A stretch of 64,000 nt of DNA from an uncultured Collinsella sp. (GCA_900541175.1 UQIT01000005.1:34944-98943), one strand, 5' to 3'; shown: positions 9,539 through 18,926, counted from the first letter of the stretch. A program made the numbers and translations. Notes: generated from the sequence alone by a model not told the origin.

Positions 9539-10333
9539 TTAAGCCTCCTCGGTCTTGCTCAGACCACCAAACCTACGGTCACGGCCCTGATAGGCCAAAA
9601 TGGCGTCGACAAGGCCCCAACGATCAAAGTCGGGCCAATAGGTATCGGTGACGTAGAATTCGGAATAAGCCACCTGCCACAGCAGATAGTTCGAAAGGCG
9701 CAGCTCACCAGAAGTGCGAATCACAAGCTCAGGATCGGGAAGCCCAGCGGTATAGAGGTGGGAAGCCACCATGTCGTCATCAATTGCGCCAGGATCGATC
9801 TTACCGGCGGCAGCGTCGAGTGCGATCTGACGGACAGCGCGGGTAATCTCGGCACGCGCGCCGTAGTTGACGGCAAGCGCCAGCGTCATGCCGGTGTGAT
9901 TGGCGCACTCGGCAAGACCTCGCTCAAAGACATCGCGGGTCTTCTTAGGCAGTGCGGAAATATCGCCCAAAAAGACAACGCGAACGTTTTCGCGCTTAAG
10001 CAGCGGCAACTCATCGATAAACGTCTTGGCAAACAAATGCATCAAAACGTTGACCTCATGCTGCGGACGATTCCAGTTTTCGGTCGAAAACGCATAGGCC
10101 GAAAGGACGTCGACACCCAAGCGCACGCATGCGGTAATGATCTCGCGCAGGGAGACGATACCCGCCTTGTGGCCCTCGGTGCGTGCAAGACCGCGCGACG
10201 TGGCCCAACGACCGTTACCGTCCATGATGCACGAGATATGGTGCGGAATGTTATTAAGGTCAAGGTCGGAAAAACCGACGCCCGCAGGGGCGTCGGCAAA
10301 GTACTCGACCAGTTTATGCTCGTCGTATTGCAC
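9539..10333 (-). CDS. uppS: undecaprenyl diphosphate synthase (cis-prenyltransferase)
   Basis: UppS elongates farnesyl diphosphate with IPP to the C55 carrier used for peptidoglycan and wall polysaccharides. The 264-residue protein has the catalytic MDGNGRW at 37-43 and the later conserved segments SAYAFSTENW and RTSGELRLSN. It starts with GTG just after the frr stop, with GGAG upstream. Its substrate comes from the MEP pathway whose genes dxr and ispG share the operon. Confidence 0.96.
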   Translation of the reverse strand: MQYDEHKLVEYFADAPAGVGFSDLDLNNIPHHISCIMDGNGRWATSRGLARTEGHKAGIVSLREIITACVRLGVDVLSAYAFSTENWNRPQHEVNVLMHLFAKTFIDELPLLKRENVRVVFLGDISALPKKTRDVFERGLAECANHTGMTLALAVNYGARAEITRAVRQIALDAAAGKIDPGAIDDDMVASHLYTAGLPDPELVIRTSGELRLSNYLLWQVAYSEFYVTDTYWPDFDRWGLVDAILAYQGRDRRFGGLSKTEEA

Positions 10334-10334
10334 C

Positions 10335-10871
10335 TTAGATCTCCATGACCTCGGCTTCTTTTTCCTTCAGAAGCTCCTCGACCTTGGCGACATACTCATC
10401 AGTGTGCTTCTGGACCTTGGCCTGCTCGCGACGGACATCGTCCTCGGTGAGCTCCTCATCGCGCTCGAGCTTGTTGTTGAAGTCGCGACGGATGTTACGG
10501 ATAGACACCTTGGCCTGCTCGGCGTACTCGCGGCACTCCTTGACGAGCTCGCGACGGCGCTCCTCAGTGGGAGCCGGGAACGGAAGACGAACGACGGTGC
10601 CATCGGAGTTGGGGGTAATACCCAGATCGGAAGCGCCGATGGCCTTGACGATAGCATTGATGAGTGCCTTGTCCCACGGCTCGATGAGCAGCATATGGGC
10701 CTCGGGGGTCTTGACGGCGGCAACCTGCGTGACCGGCGTGGGAACACCGTAATAATCGACGGTGATGTCGGACAGAATGTTGGCATTGGCGCGGCCGGTA
10801 CGAACCTTGGAGAAGTTATGCTTGAGGGACTCGAGCGACTTGTCCATATGGGCGGTGATGTTCTCTGCCAT
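10335..10871 (-). CDS. frr: ribosome recycling factor
   Basis: Frr splits the post-termination ribosome together with EF-G. The protein has 178 residues, close to the usual ~185, and the conserved RTGRANANIL segment is near residue 25. It is two bases downstream of pyrH, as in many bacteria, and is cotranscribed with it. Confidence 0.96.
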   Translation of the reverse strand: MAENITAHMDKSLESLKHNFSKVRTGRANANILSDITVDYYGVPTPVTQVAAVKTPEAHMLLIEPWDKALINAIVKAIGASDLGITPNSDGTVVRLPFPAPTEERRRELVKECREYAEQAKVSIRNIRRDFNNKLERDEELTEDDVRREQAKVQKHTDEYVAKVEELLKEKEAEVMEI

Positions 10872-10873
10872 GC

Positions 10874-11596
10874 TTAATCCTCCTGATAGACGAGCGTGCC
10901 GACGGGCTCACCCGAAAGCGCGCGCTTGACGGTGTCCTCGCCATCGATGTTGAGGACCAAAATCGGCATACGGTTGTCCTGGCACAGTGCCGTAGCCGTG
11001 GAATCCATAACCTGCAGACCGCGGACGAGAACCTCGTGATAGGTAATCTTGTCAAAACGGACGGCATCAGCGCACTTGACGGGATCCTTATCGTAGATGC
11101 CGTCAACCTTGGTGGCTTTAATCAGAATCTCGGCGCCGATCTCACACGCACGAAGAGCCGCGGCGGTGTCGGTCGTAAAGTACGGATTGCCCGAACCGGC
11201 GGCAAAAATAACGACGTTGCCCTTGGAAAGGTGGTTGATGGCGCGACGGCGAATATAGGGCTCGCAGATCTCGTTCATCTGGATAGCGCTCATCACGCGG
11301 CAGGGAACATCGTTATGCTCGAAGGCATCCTGCAGGGCGAGCGCGTTCATAACGGTTGCCAGCATGCCCATGTAGTCGGCCTGAGCACGCTCCATGCCAC
11401 CGGCAGCGCCTGCCATGCCGCGGAAAATATTGCCGCCGCCGACAACGACGCCGACCTCATGGCCAACGGCGAGCAGCTCCTTGACCTGCTTAGCAAGATG
11501 GTCGGTAACCTTGGGGTCGATGCCATATTGGCCGTCGCCCATCAGCGCTTCGCCGGAAAGCTTAAGAAGCACGCGTTTATATCGGATGTCGGACAA
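10874..11596 (-). CDS. pyrH: UMP kinase
   Basis: PyrH phosphorylates UMP to UDP. The 240-residue amino-acid-kinase-fold protein has LLKLSGEALMG at 10-20 and the GGGNIFRG loop near residue 53. The start is TTG at 11596 behind a perfect AAAGGAGG, an unusual but convincing start. It is the first gene of the operon that runs to proS; a terminator for tsf lies only about 60 bases upstream, so its promoter must be in that short gap. Confidence 0.96.
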   Translation of the reverse strand: MSDIRYKRVLLKLSGEALMGDGQYGIDPKVTDHLAKQVKELLAVGHEVGVVVGGGNIFRGMAGAAGGMERAQADYMGMLATVMNALALQDAFEHNDVPCRVMSAIQMNEICEPYIRRRAINHLSKGNVVIFAAGSGNPYFTTDTAAALRACEIGAEILIKATKVDGIYDKDPVKCADAVRFDKITYHEVLVRGLQVMDSTATALCQDNRMPILVLNIDGEDTVKRALSGEPVGTLVYQED

Positions 11597-11655
11597 AGCG
11601 ATCCTCCTTTAGATTGAACTCTCAACATTCTATCAAAGGCTCTAAGAAGAGCCAT

Positions 11656-11691
11656 GAAAAAGCAGGCTGTGAGTAAAACCCACAGCCTGCT
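11656..11691 (-). terminator. intrinsic terminator of rpsB-tsf
   Basis: An 11-bp perfect stem (11661-11671 with 11681-11691), read on the minus strand, is followed by TTTTT. It separates rpsB-tsf from pyrH. A small 6-bp hairpin follows at about 11638-11653. Confidence 0.9.
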
Positions 11692-11714
11692 CATTACCAG
11701 CTACAAGAGCTTAT

Positions 11715-12584
11715 TTACTCGCCACGGACCAGACGGTCAAAGGCAACGACGGTAATGGTGTCGCTGAGCTCCTTGGAGACCTGCTCAGCGTACTTCTTGA
11801 TGGTAAGGGAGCTGTCCTTGATGAACTCCTGCTCGGTGAGCACGGACTGCTTGTAGAACTTCTCCAGACGGCCAACAGCCATCTTCTCCTGGATAGCCTC
11901 GGGCTTGCCGGACTCGGCAGCCTGGGCCATGTAGATCTGCTTCTCGTGCTCGACGGTCTCGGCCGGAACCTGATCGCGGGTAGCGCAGATCGGGGCGACG
12001 GCGGCAACCTGAAGGGCAACGTCGTGAGCGAAGGTCTTGAAGGACTCAGCCTGAGCGGTCTCGGCCTTCTCGAAGGCAAACTCGACGAGGACGCCGATCT
12101 TACCACCCATGTGGATGTAAGAAGCGAGCGCGCCGTTCTCAGCCTTGCGGGCAGCGAAGCGGGAAATCTTCATGTTCTCGCCCATGATGTGAATCATCTC
12201 GGTGAGCTCGGAGGAAACGGTCTCCTCGCCCATCGGCTTCTCGAGCAGAGCGTCGACGTCAGCAGGCTCGGTGGTAGCGACAACCTCAGCGACCTTGGAA
12301 GCAAAGCCGGTGAACTTGGCGTTGGAGCCAACGAAGTCGGTCTCGCAGGAGAGCTCGACCAGAGCGCCGGTCTTGCCATCCTCGGAGACGAACGCGGCGA
12401 CAGCGCCCTCGTTGGTCTCACGGCCAGCCTTCTTGGCAGCCTTGGCAAGGCCGTTCTTACGCAGAACGTCGACAGCGGCGTCCATGTCGCCGTCAGCCTC
12501 GACGAGAGCCTTCTTGCACTCCATCATCGGGGAGTCGGTCATCTCGCGGAGCTGCTTGACCATAGCGGCGGTAATCTGGGCCAT
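11715..12584 (-). CDS. tsf: translation elongation factor Ts
   Basis: EF-Ts is the nucleotide exchange factor of EF-Tu. With the start MAQITAAM the protein has 289 residues: an N-terminal UBA-like domain with the EF-Tu contact TDSPMMECKKAL, then the two-part core. The ATG at 12584 is chosen because GAAAGGA lies at a good distance; five upstream codons in frame lack support. It follows rpsB and ends at an intrinsic terminator. Confidence 0.97.
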   Translation of the reverse strand: MAQITAAMVKQLREMTDSPMMECKKALVEADGDMDAAVDVLRKNGLAKAAKKAGRETNEGAVAAFVSEDGKTGALVELSCETDFVGSNAKFTGFASKVAEVVATTEPADVDALLEKPMGEETVSSELTEMIHIMGENMKISRFAARKAENGALASYIHMGGKIGVLVEFAFEKAETAQAESFKTFAHDVALQVAAVAPICATRDQVPAETVEHEKQIYMAQAAESGKPEAIQEKMAVGRLEKFYKQSVLTEQEFIKDSSLTIKKYAEQVSKELSDTITVVAFDRLVRGE

Positions 12585-12629
12585 TGTGGTTCCTTTCAAA
12601 GAGATGAAAAAGAATTAACTAAGACTGAT

Positions 12630-13358
12630 TTACTCGGCCTTGGGCTCAGCGGCCATCTCGGCCTCGGAGACCTGCTCCTTGCCGGAGCCAGCGAGGCAGG
12701 CGTCAGCCATGAGCTCGCACATAAGGGTGACAGCGGAGATAGCGTCATCGTTGCAGGGGATGCCGTACTCGACCTCGTCGGGATCGGAGTTGGTGTCGAT
12801 CAAAGCGACGACGGGGATGTTCAGGCGCTGAGCCTCCTTGATGGCGTTCTCCTCGCGCTTGGTGTCGATGACGAAGAGAGCCTGGGGCAGACCCTTCATG
12901 TCGCGGGCGCCACCGAGGTTGGTCTGGAGCTTGGTGAGCTCCTTGCCGAGAACAGCCTGCTCCTTCTTGGGCAGAACAGCCATGCGGCCGTCCTCGACCA
13001 TGGCCTCGAGCTCCTCCATGCGGTTGATGCGGGAGCGGATGGTGACGAAGTTGGTCAGCATACCGCCGAGCCAACGCTGGTTGATGTAAGGCATGTTGGC
13101 GCGCTCAGCAGCGTTCTTGACGGCCTCCTGAGCCTGCTTCTTGGTGCCGACGAACAGCACGTTGCCACCCTTGGCGACGTTCTTGACGAAGGTGTAGGCC
13201 TGGTCGGCGTCGAGGATACTCTGCTTGAGGTCGAGGATGTAGATGCCGTTGCGCTCACCGAAGATGAACGGCTTCATCTTGGGGTTCCAGCGACGGGTCT
13301 GGTGACCGAAGTGGCAGCCGGCCTCGAGCAGGGTGCGGATATTAATCTTGGTAGCCAT
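12630..13358 (-). CDS. rpsB: 30S ribosomal protein S2
   Basis: S2 is part of the small subunit. The 242-residue protein has the conserved N-terminus with LLEAGCHFGHQTRRWNP and the internal segment QRWLGGMLTNF. The ATG follows AGGAGG. It is transcribed with tsf from the promoter at 13500-13528 through a leader of about 135 nt. The C-terminal ~20 residues are Ala/Glu-rich and probably disordered. Confidence 0.98.
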   Translation of the reverse strand: MATKINIRTLLEAGCHFGHQTRRWNPKMKPFIFGERNGIYILDLKQSILDADQAYTFVKNVAKGGNVLFVGTKKQAQEAVKNAAERANMPYINQRWLGGMLTNFVTIRSRINRMEELEAMVEDGRMAVLPKKEQAVLGKELTKLQTNLGGARDMKGLPQALFVIDTKREENAIKEAQRLNIPVVALIDTNSDPDEVEYGIPCNDDAISAVTLMCELMADACLAGSGKEQVSEAEMAAEPKAE

Positions 13359-13499
13359 GTTAAACCTCCTGTGGTTTGCCTCCGCGCGGGGTCATCCTCC
13401 AAAACCAACCCGGACATGTGCTACCAAAGCCCGGGCACCACGGTATGAAGTAGCCGCGCGTGCGTGATAAAAACATGTTGCCGTGAAGCAACCCGATGA

Positions 13500-13528
13500 A
13501 TGATAGCAGGAATGCCTCTTCCTGCCAA
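13500..13528 (-). promoter_or_regulatory. sigma-70 promoter and leader of rpsB-tsf
   Basis: On the minus strand, TTGGCA (13523-13528) and TATCAT (13500-13505) are separated by 17 bp, and TG sits one base before the -10. Transcription would begin near 13493, leaving a leader of about 135 nt before rpsB. That leader (13359-13493) has no gene; an autoregulatory S2-binding structure there is possible but not proven by what can be read. Confidence 0.75.
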
Positions 13529-13577
13529 CCCGCAATCAAAACCACACACCTGAGTGCGGCGCGGGACGTCCCAGCCA

Positions 13578-14420
13578 CTATTCGCCGCGGGGATGGGCTT
13601 GAGCCACAGCCCGCTTAAGCCGATCGGGTGTGAGATGCGTGTAGATCTGCGTCGTGGACAGGCTCGCATGACCTAGCAGCTCTTGAACCGAGCGCAGGTC
13701 CGCACCGCCCTCGAGCAAGTCGGTCGCAAAGGTATGGCGCATCGCATGCGGGGCGATGTCAGCCGGAATGCCGGCGAGCGTCGCCAGCGTATGGAACCGC
13801 CGCCGGAGCATCGCGGCGCTCATGCGATTGCCGCGCGCCGATATAAGCAGCGGATGCGGCCCGGTAGCGAGGTCGCGGCGCTTTGCCCGAGCGAGCAACT
13901 CCGGCCTCCCCTCTTCAATATAGAGACGCGTCACATCGAGCGCACGACGATACAGAGGAACGATGCGCTCCTTGCTTCCCTTGCCCCACAGGCGCAGCGT
14001 GCGCTCGGACCATGAGATGGATTCCACATTGAGCGCCGCAAGCTCTGAGATGCGGGCACCCGAGGCATAGAGCAACTCGAGCATCGCCGCATCGCGCAGT
14101 CCCGCGGGTGTTGAGGTATCAGGCGTCTTGAGCAGCGCCTCGACCTGCTGGGTCGTAAGGACGCCCGGCAGGTCACGCGGCAGCTTGGGCGACGCGATCG
14201 CCGAGACCGCATCGCCCTCGACAATCCCCTCGGCAGCCATCCAGCGATAGAGAGATCGAATAGCCGACAGGTGCGCCGCAAGCGTTCGGGGAGCCACCTG
14301 CTCACGCGAAAGCTCGGCAAGATAGCGACGAATGGTGCGCACGTCGGCAGCGAAAGCATCGATATCCTCGCGCTCGCACCAGGCAGCAAAGCGCTCCAGC
14401 CTCGAGCCATAGGCCGTCAC
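13578..14420 (-). CDS. XerC/XerD-family tyrosine recombinase
   Basis: This is a tyrosine recombinase of the Xer type, expected to resolve chromosome dimers or assist replication-linked recombination. From GTG 14420 there are 280 residues with the complete active site: R123, K147, H225, R228, H251 and Y260, spaced exactly as in XerD. The core-binding N-terminal domain continues upstream in frame (SFIAYIARVEGLSPNTV), so the protein is probably about 26 residues longer, but no ATG, GTG or TTG exists there. An ATA at 14498, overlapping the trmFO stop and 9 nt after GGAGG, is the best-placed candidate. XerC versus XerD cannot be decided. Confidence 0.92.
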   Translation of the reverse strand: MTAYGSRLERFAAWCEREDIDAFAADVRTIRRYLAELSREQVAPRTLAAHLSAIRSLYRWMAAEGIVEGDAVSAIASPKLPRDLPGVLTTQQVEALLKTPDTSTPAGLRDAAMLELLYASGARISELAALNVESISWSERTLRLWGKGSKERIVPLYRRALDVTRLYIEEGRPELLARAKRRDLATGPHPLLISARGNRMSAAMLRRRFHTLATLAGIPADIAPHAMRHTFATDLLEGGADLRSVQELLGHASLSTTQIYTHLTPDRLKRAVAQAHPRGE

Positions 14421-14494
14421 CGTGTTGGGAGAAAGTCCCTCGACGCGTGCGATATAGGCGATAAACGAGTCGACGGTGTCGTACAGGTCAAAGG

Positions 14495-15832
14495 CTATGA
14501 CCGGTCGCCTCCAAACAAGTCGGAACGCGTGGCCAAGTAGGCATCGAGGGCCTCGAGCGCACGGTCCGCATAGGCCTGGTAGCGGTCGCGCTTGCTGCGG
14601 CGCTTACCATCTTCGAGTGGCGGCACCAGGCCAAAGTTGACATGCATAGGCTGATAGCCCACGGTGGCAGGATCGGTCGCATAGCCCACGAGCGCACCCA
14701 GGGCACCCACACGCGGCAACTCGACGCCCGCGGCACCGATAGCCTCGGCATAGGTGTTGAGCGCCGCGAGCAGACCTGTCGCCACGGCTTCCATGTATCC
14801 CTCGGTACCGGTGATCTGACCGGCCAGACGCACGCCGGTACCGGGCACGGCAAAGGTGCCATCGAGCACGTGCGGGGCGTCGACAAAGGTATTGCGGTGC
14901 ATGACACCGTAGCGGAAGAACTCAGCGTTCTCCAGGCCCGGCACCATATGGAAGACGCGCTTCTGCTCGCCAAAGGTCAAGTTGGTCTGGAAGCCCACCA
15001 GGTTATAGGCGGTCTTCTCCTTGTTCTCGGCACGCAGCTGAATCGCCGCCCAGGGGCGACGTCCGGTACGCGGGTCGATGAGGCCGACGGGCTTCATGGC
15101 GCCAAAGCGAATGGCGTCCTTGCCGGTGCGCGCAACTTCCTCGGCAGGCTGGCAGGCCTGGAACAGATCGCCGCCCTCAAAGTCTTTGAGCACCACGCGG
15201 TCAGCCGTGGTAAGCGCCTCGATAAAGGCCTCGTACTCCTCCTTGTTGAGCGGAGCGTTGAGATAGTCGCCGCTCCCCTGCTCCTCGTAGCGCGACTGCG
15301 AGAACAGCACGTCCATATCGAGCGTGGAGGCATCGACGATCGGCGCCGCGGCATCGAAGAACGCAAGGGCGTCGCCACCGACGAGCTTCATGACCTCTTC
15401 GCTCAGCGCCGGTGAACACAGCGGGCCCGCGGCAATGACCACGTGACCCTCGGGAATCTGCGTGACCTCGCCGTGCACGACCTCGATATTGGGACGAGCG
15501 GCAACCTCGGCCTCGACAAGCTCGGAAAACTTGACGCGGTCGACCGCCAGGGCACCGCCGGCGGGAACAGCCGCGCGATGGGCGCAATCGAGCAGGACTG
15601 AACCCATGCGCTCAAGCTCAGCTTTCAGCAAACCAGCCGCGGAATCCGGACGGGTCGACTTAAACGAATTGGAGCAGACGAGCTCTGCCAGATGATCGGT
15701 ATGGTGGGCCGGGGAGCTCACCTGGGGGCGCATCTCGCACAGCTTTACGGCAAACCCGCGGTCTGCAAGCTGGATCGCGCACTCCGAACCCGCCAGACCG
15801 CCACCGATAACCGTCACCTGATCGAACTGCAT
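14495..15832 (-). CDS. trmFO: methylenetetrahydrofolate-tRNA-(uracil-54) methyltransferase
   Basis: TrmFO makes T54 in the tRNA T-loop using methylene-THF and FAD. The protein has 445 residues, with the FAD-binding VIGGGLAGSECAIQLA at the N-terminus and family segments such as CSNSFKS and NVNFGL-type sequence near the C-terminus. The ATG at 15832 is chosen over a TTG two codons earlier because of GAAAGGTG seven bases upstream. It lies between dprA and xer; topA, often placed between dprA and trmFO, is absent here. Confidence 0.96.
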   Translation of the reverse strand: MQFDQVTVIGGGLAGSECAIQLADRGFAVKLCEMRPQVSSPAHHTDHLAELVCSNSFKSTRPDSAAGLLKAELERMGSVLLDCAHRAAVPAGGALAVDRVKFSELVEAEVAARPNIEVVHGEVTQIPEGHVVIAAGPLCSPALSEEVMKLVGGDALAFFDAAAPIVDASTLDMDVLFSQSRYEEQGSGDYLNAPLNKEEYEAFIEALTTADRVVLKDFEGGDLFQACQPAEEVARTGKDAIRFGAMKPVGLIDPRTGRRPWAAIQLRAENKEKTAYNLVGFQTNLTFGEQKRVFHMVPGLENAEFFRYGVMHRNTFVDAPHVLDGTFAVPGTGVRLAGQITGTEGYMEAVATGLLAALNTYAEAIGAAGVELPRVGALGALVGYATDPATVGYQPMHVNFGLVPPLEDGKRRSKRDRYQAYADRALEALDAYLATRSDLFGGDRS

Positions 15833-15846
15833 CTGCAAACACCTTT

Positions 15847-16782
15847 CTAATTGATACGTTTTCCATTGTGACCGAAGGGTGTCTGGGCGTGAAGGGCAAA
15901 CTTGGAGGGCGCATACCTTCCATCCATCATGCGCTCGATAAGGCCCTCGAGTTCAAGCGAACCCAAGAGTTTGAGTACGCCGACAGCATCGAGCGAGACG
16001 AGCGCCGCAATGTCGTCGACCTTGAGTGGAGAGGCGATGAGCGCATGCATCACGGTCTGCTGCGTTGGATCCAGGTCGGCAATGCCGGGAGCATCGGGGC
16101 GCGAGTAGCGCAGGGTGCCGTAGATGCGTGAGATAGCCATCTCGATAGATTCCTCGTCGATGATGCAGCAGGCACCGTTCGCAATGAGGTAATTCGTGCC
16201 ACGCGACTCGGGCGATAGGATCGACCCCGGCACGGCAAGAAGTTCGCGCCCCAAATCCATAGCAGCCTCGGCTGTAGAAAACGTCCCAGAAGGCATACCC
16301 GCCTCGGATACAAAGAGGGCTTGCGACAGGGCCGCGATCACGCGATTGCGGCGCGGAAAGGCAAACTTGCGCGGACCCATGCCCCACGGAGAGATCGACA
16401 CGACCGCGCCACCCGTATCGAGCGTGCGAGTAATAAGCCCCGCGCTCGAACGCGGGTAGTCCACGTCGGCGCCCGTCCCCAGCACCACGACGTGTTTGCC
16501 GCCGGCGTTGACCGCAGCCCAACCCGAGGCCTGGTCACAACCGACCGCGCCGCCCGAAACTACCGTCACTCCCGCCTCGACCGCCACCTTTGCCGCAAGC
16601 TCTGCCACGGCAAGACCATACGGCGAGGCCTTTCGCGCACCGATGATGGAGAGCGCGGGCGTCGAAAGCGCCTCGGGGTTGCCGCGCACATAGAGCGTCT
16701 GAGGTACATCAGAAAGCTCCAAAACGGTCTCGGGATACAACGCGTCACCTGGATGCAGCTCGAAGGTCCCCTCAACCATCAT
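15847..16782 (-). CDS. dprA: DNA-processing protein DprA (short form)
   Basis: DprA loads RecA on incoming single-stranded DNA during transformation. The Rossmann-like core is clear: IIGARKASPYG, SGGAVGCDQASG and FPRRNRVIAALS. A C-terminal winged-helix (DML1-like) stretch follows at about 240-300. Starting at ATG 16782, in ATGATG overlapping the yifB TGA and 4 nt after AAGGAGGG, it has 311 residues. It lacks most of the N-terminal SAM-like domain of longer DprA proteins. The upstream 52 codons overlap yifB and are not used. Confidence 0.94.
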   Translation of the reverse strand: MMVEGTFELHPGDALYPETVLELSDVPQTLYVRGNPEALSTPALSIIGARKASPYGLAVAELAAKVAVEAGVTVVSGGAVGCDQASGWAAVNAGGKHVVVLGTGADVDYPRSSAGLITRTLDTGGAVVSISPWGMGPRKFAFPRRNRVIAALSQALFVSEAGMPSGTFSTAEAAMDLGRELLAVPGSILSPESRGTNYLIANGACCIIDEESIEMAISRIYGTLRYSRPDAPGIADLDPTQQTVMHALIASPLKVDDIAALVSLDAVGVLKLLGSLELEGLIERMMDGRYAPSKFALHAQTPFGHNGKRIN

Positions 16783-18302
16783 TGGTCCCTCCTTCCCTGG
16801 TACATCGCCGCCTCGAGCACGTGGTCCTGCGTCACCTGCTCGCTCTCGGCGACATCTGCGATCGTGCGCGCAATGCGAACAAGGCGCACGATGCCACGCC
16901 CTGTGAGATGCGTGCGTTTCGACAGGCCGAGCACACACTTCTCCGCCGCATCATCGAGCTCAAAGGTCGAAACGACGCCGTCAATGGACCGTGTCTCGTC
17001 ATCCTCGGCCTCGGCATCCGCATCGTCCATGCGGGATTCGCGCCAAGCGCGAAAGGCGCGACCGCGCACAACGTAGTCACGTAACTCGGCAGACGACATG
17101 CCCTCCGCACCCTCGATAATCACTTGAGGGTCGGGACGGGTCACATCGATCATCATGTCGATACGGTCGGCCAAAGGACCGCGCAGTTTAGACCGATAGC
17201 GCTCGACCATCGCCGCCGAGCAGCGACACGGCACCTCGCGATCGCCCAAAAAGCCGCAGGGGCAGGGATTGCTCGCAGCCAGCAGCTGAAAGCGCGACGG
17301 GAAGGTAAAAGCCCCGTCGACGCGTACGATCCTCACGTAGCCGCGCTCGATGGGCTGACGCAGCGTCTGCAGCACGCCAGTGGGAAACTCGGCAAGCTCG
17401 TCCAAAAAGAGCACGCCGCCATGAGCAAGGCTGATCTCACCCGGGTGCACCGGGCGCCCGCCGCCGATAAGGCCTGCGGTCGAAATACTGTGGTGGGGAC
17501 TGCGGAAGGGGCGGTGCCCCGCCAACAAGCCATCAATGTTCTCACCCAAAACCGAATGGATGCACAGTGCCTCCTGCTGATCCTCAACGGAAAGCTCGGG
17601 CAGGATGCCGGTCATACGGCGTGCGAGCATCGTCTTGCCCGATCCCGGAGACCCGATCATGAGCAAGCCGAGTTCTCCTGCCGCCGCAAGCGCCATGCCG
17701 CGTTTAGCGACTTCCTGCCCCAGCACGTCTGCATAGTCGAGCTCGGGCTCAAAGGTCGCCTCGACACCCTCGGAATCCAAGTAGTGCCGTGCGGCATCGC
17801 CCATGCCGTGAGCAAGCTGAGACAGATGGTCGATAAAGCCGCAATCCACGCCCGCGAGTGGCACATGCTGGTCGGACCTGCCGGCGATAAAAGACAGCCC
17901 CATGTCGCGAGCCAATAGCTGAAACGCCACCTCGCCTTTGACAGGAAGCACCGTGCCGTCCAAGCCGAGCTCGCCGGCGATAAGACAACGATCGAGGTTG
18001 TCGCGGGGAATCTGACCATCGGCCGCTAGAACCGCGATGGCGATGGGCAGATCAAAGCCGCTACCGGTCTTGCGAATATCGCCGGGCGCCAGATTGACCG
18101 TAATGCCCGAGCGCGGGATCTCAAAGCCGGCCGAGCGCATCGCACAGCGAATACGACCACGTGACTCCATCACCTCCATACTCGGGATGCCGAGCATCTG
18201 AATGCCCGGAACGCCGCCGGCAAGCGAGACCTCGACCGTGACGTGAATCGCCTCGACGCCGCGGATGCAGGCCGCGTGAACGGCAAACGTCTCGAACGCC
18301 AT
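16779..18302 (-). CDS. yifB: YifB/ComM family Mg-chelatase-like AAA+ ATPase
   Basis: ComM-type proteins are hexameric helicases that promote branch migration during natural transformation. The 507-residue protein has an N-terminal Lon-like domain (about 1-200), Walker A GSPGSGKT, Walker B VLFLDELAEF, and a C-terminal Mg-chelatase domain. The ATG at 18302 overlaps the yraN stop by one base (TGATG). The upstream extension of 66 codons lies within yraN and is rejected. Together with dprA it suggests a DNA uptake or recombination role. Confidence 0.95.
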   Translation of the reverse strand: MAFETFAVHAACIRGVEAIHVTVEVSLAGGVPGIQMLGIPSMEVMESRGRIRCAMRSAGFEIPRSGITVNLAPGDIRKTGSGFDLPIAIAVLAADGQIPRDNLDRCLIAGELGLDGTVLPVKGEVAFQLLARDMGLSFIAGRSDQHVPLAGVDCGFIDHLSQLAHGMGDAARHYLDSEGVEATFEPELDYADVLGQEVAKRGMALAAAGELGLLMIGSPGSGKTMLARRMTGILPELSVEDQQEALCIHSVLGENIDGLLAGHRPFRSPHHSISTAGLIGGGRPVHPGEISLAHGGVLFLDELAEFPTGVLQTLRQPIERGYVRIVRVDGAFTFPSRFQLLAASNPCPCGFLGDREVPCRCSAAMVERYRSKLRGPLADRIDMMIDVTRPDPQVIIEGAEGMSSAELRDYVVRGRAFRAWRESRMDDADAEAEDDETRSIDGVVSTFELDDAAEKCVLGLSKRTHLTGRGIVRLVRIARTIADVAESEQVTQDHVLEAAMYQGRRDQ

Positions 18303-18787
18303 CACGACACCTGCCAATCGAACGCGTTGTACTGATGCTCGATCTCGGCGATATGCCCGCCGCGAATGGTGACACCCACGGCATCGAAGCGGATCGCCTT
18401 GAGCGGATAGTGCTCCATGAGATAGCAACTTGCGATACGGCGATACCGACGCTGTTTTTGGGCATCCACGGCCTCCTCGGGAAAGACCCGCGTGGTGCAA
18501 TCCAGGGCGACGCGCCTGGTCTTGACCTCGGCCATCACCACGACATCGTCAAGCTCATCGAGCAGCACCAGATCGGCCTCGCCCTCGGTGCAACGATAAC
18601 CCTGCTCCAGCAAGGTGTAGCCGCGCTCGTTAAAGTAGTCGATGGTGATTAGCTCGCCCAGCATGCCCAGCTCACGGGGACTGAGTCCCTTGATAAACTC
18701 GGGCGCCATCGCCCCGCAGTCGAGCTCGCCGTTTTCCCAACGCTCCTTGAGCTGCTGCGTCTTGCTCTTTTTGCTTGCGGCACTCAT
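18302..18787 (-). CDS. YraN/UPF0102 family endonuclease-like protein
   Basis: This family has a PD-(D/E)XK nuclease-like fold and is usually found with rnhB, yifB and dprA, as here. In the 161-residue protein the family motifs are visible: GELITIDYF, GYRCTEGEADLV and VMAEVKTRR. An N-terminal extension of about 35 polar residues precedes the core. The ATG follows AAAGGAG. Function in the cell is not established. Confidence 0.9.
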   Translation of the reverse strand: MSAASKKSKTQQLKERWENGELDCGAMAPEFIKGLSPRELGMLGELITIDYFNERGYTLLEQGYRCTEGEADLVLLDELDDVVVMAEVKTRRVALDCTTRVFPEEAVDAQKQRRYRRIASCYLMEHYPLKAIRFDAVGVTIRGGHIAEIEHQYNAFDWQVS

Positions 18788-18885
18788 GGGATCTCCTTTC
18801 CCGCACACTGCATTGCCCCGATGATGAGGGCACCTTTCATGCGGGTAAGTACAGGAAGCAAACCAAAAGCTGACCAAATGCCGTC

Positions 18886-18926
18886 AAAAAAAGGGCCGTA
18901 CGCAGCAATGCTGTTGCATACGGCCC
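18886..18926 (-). terminator. intrinsic terminator after rnhB
   Basis: A stem of at least 8 bp (18893-18900 with 18919-18926) with an inner stem, read on the minus strand, ends in seven T. It separates rnhB from the yraN-to-xer run. Confidence 0.88.
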
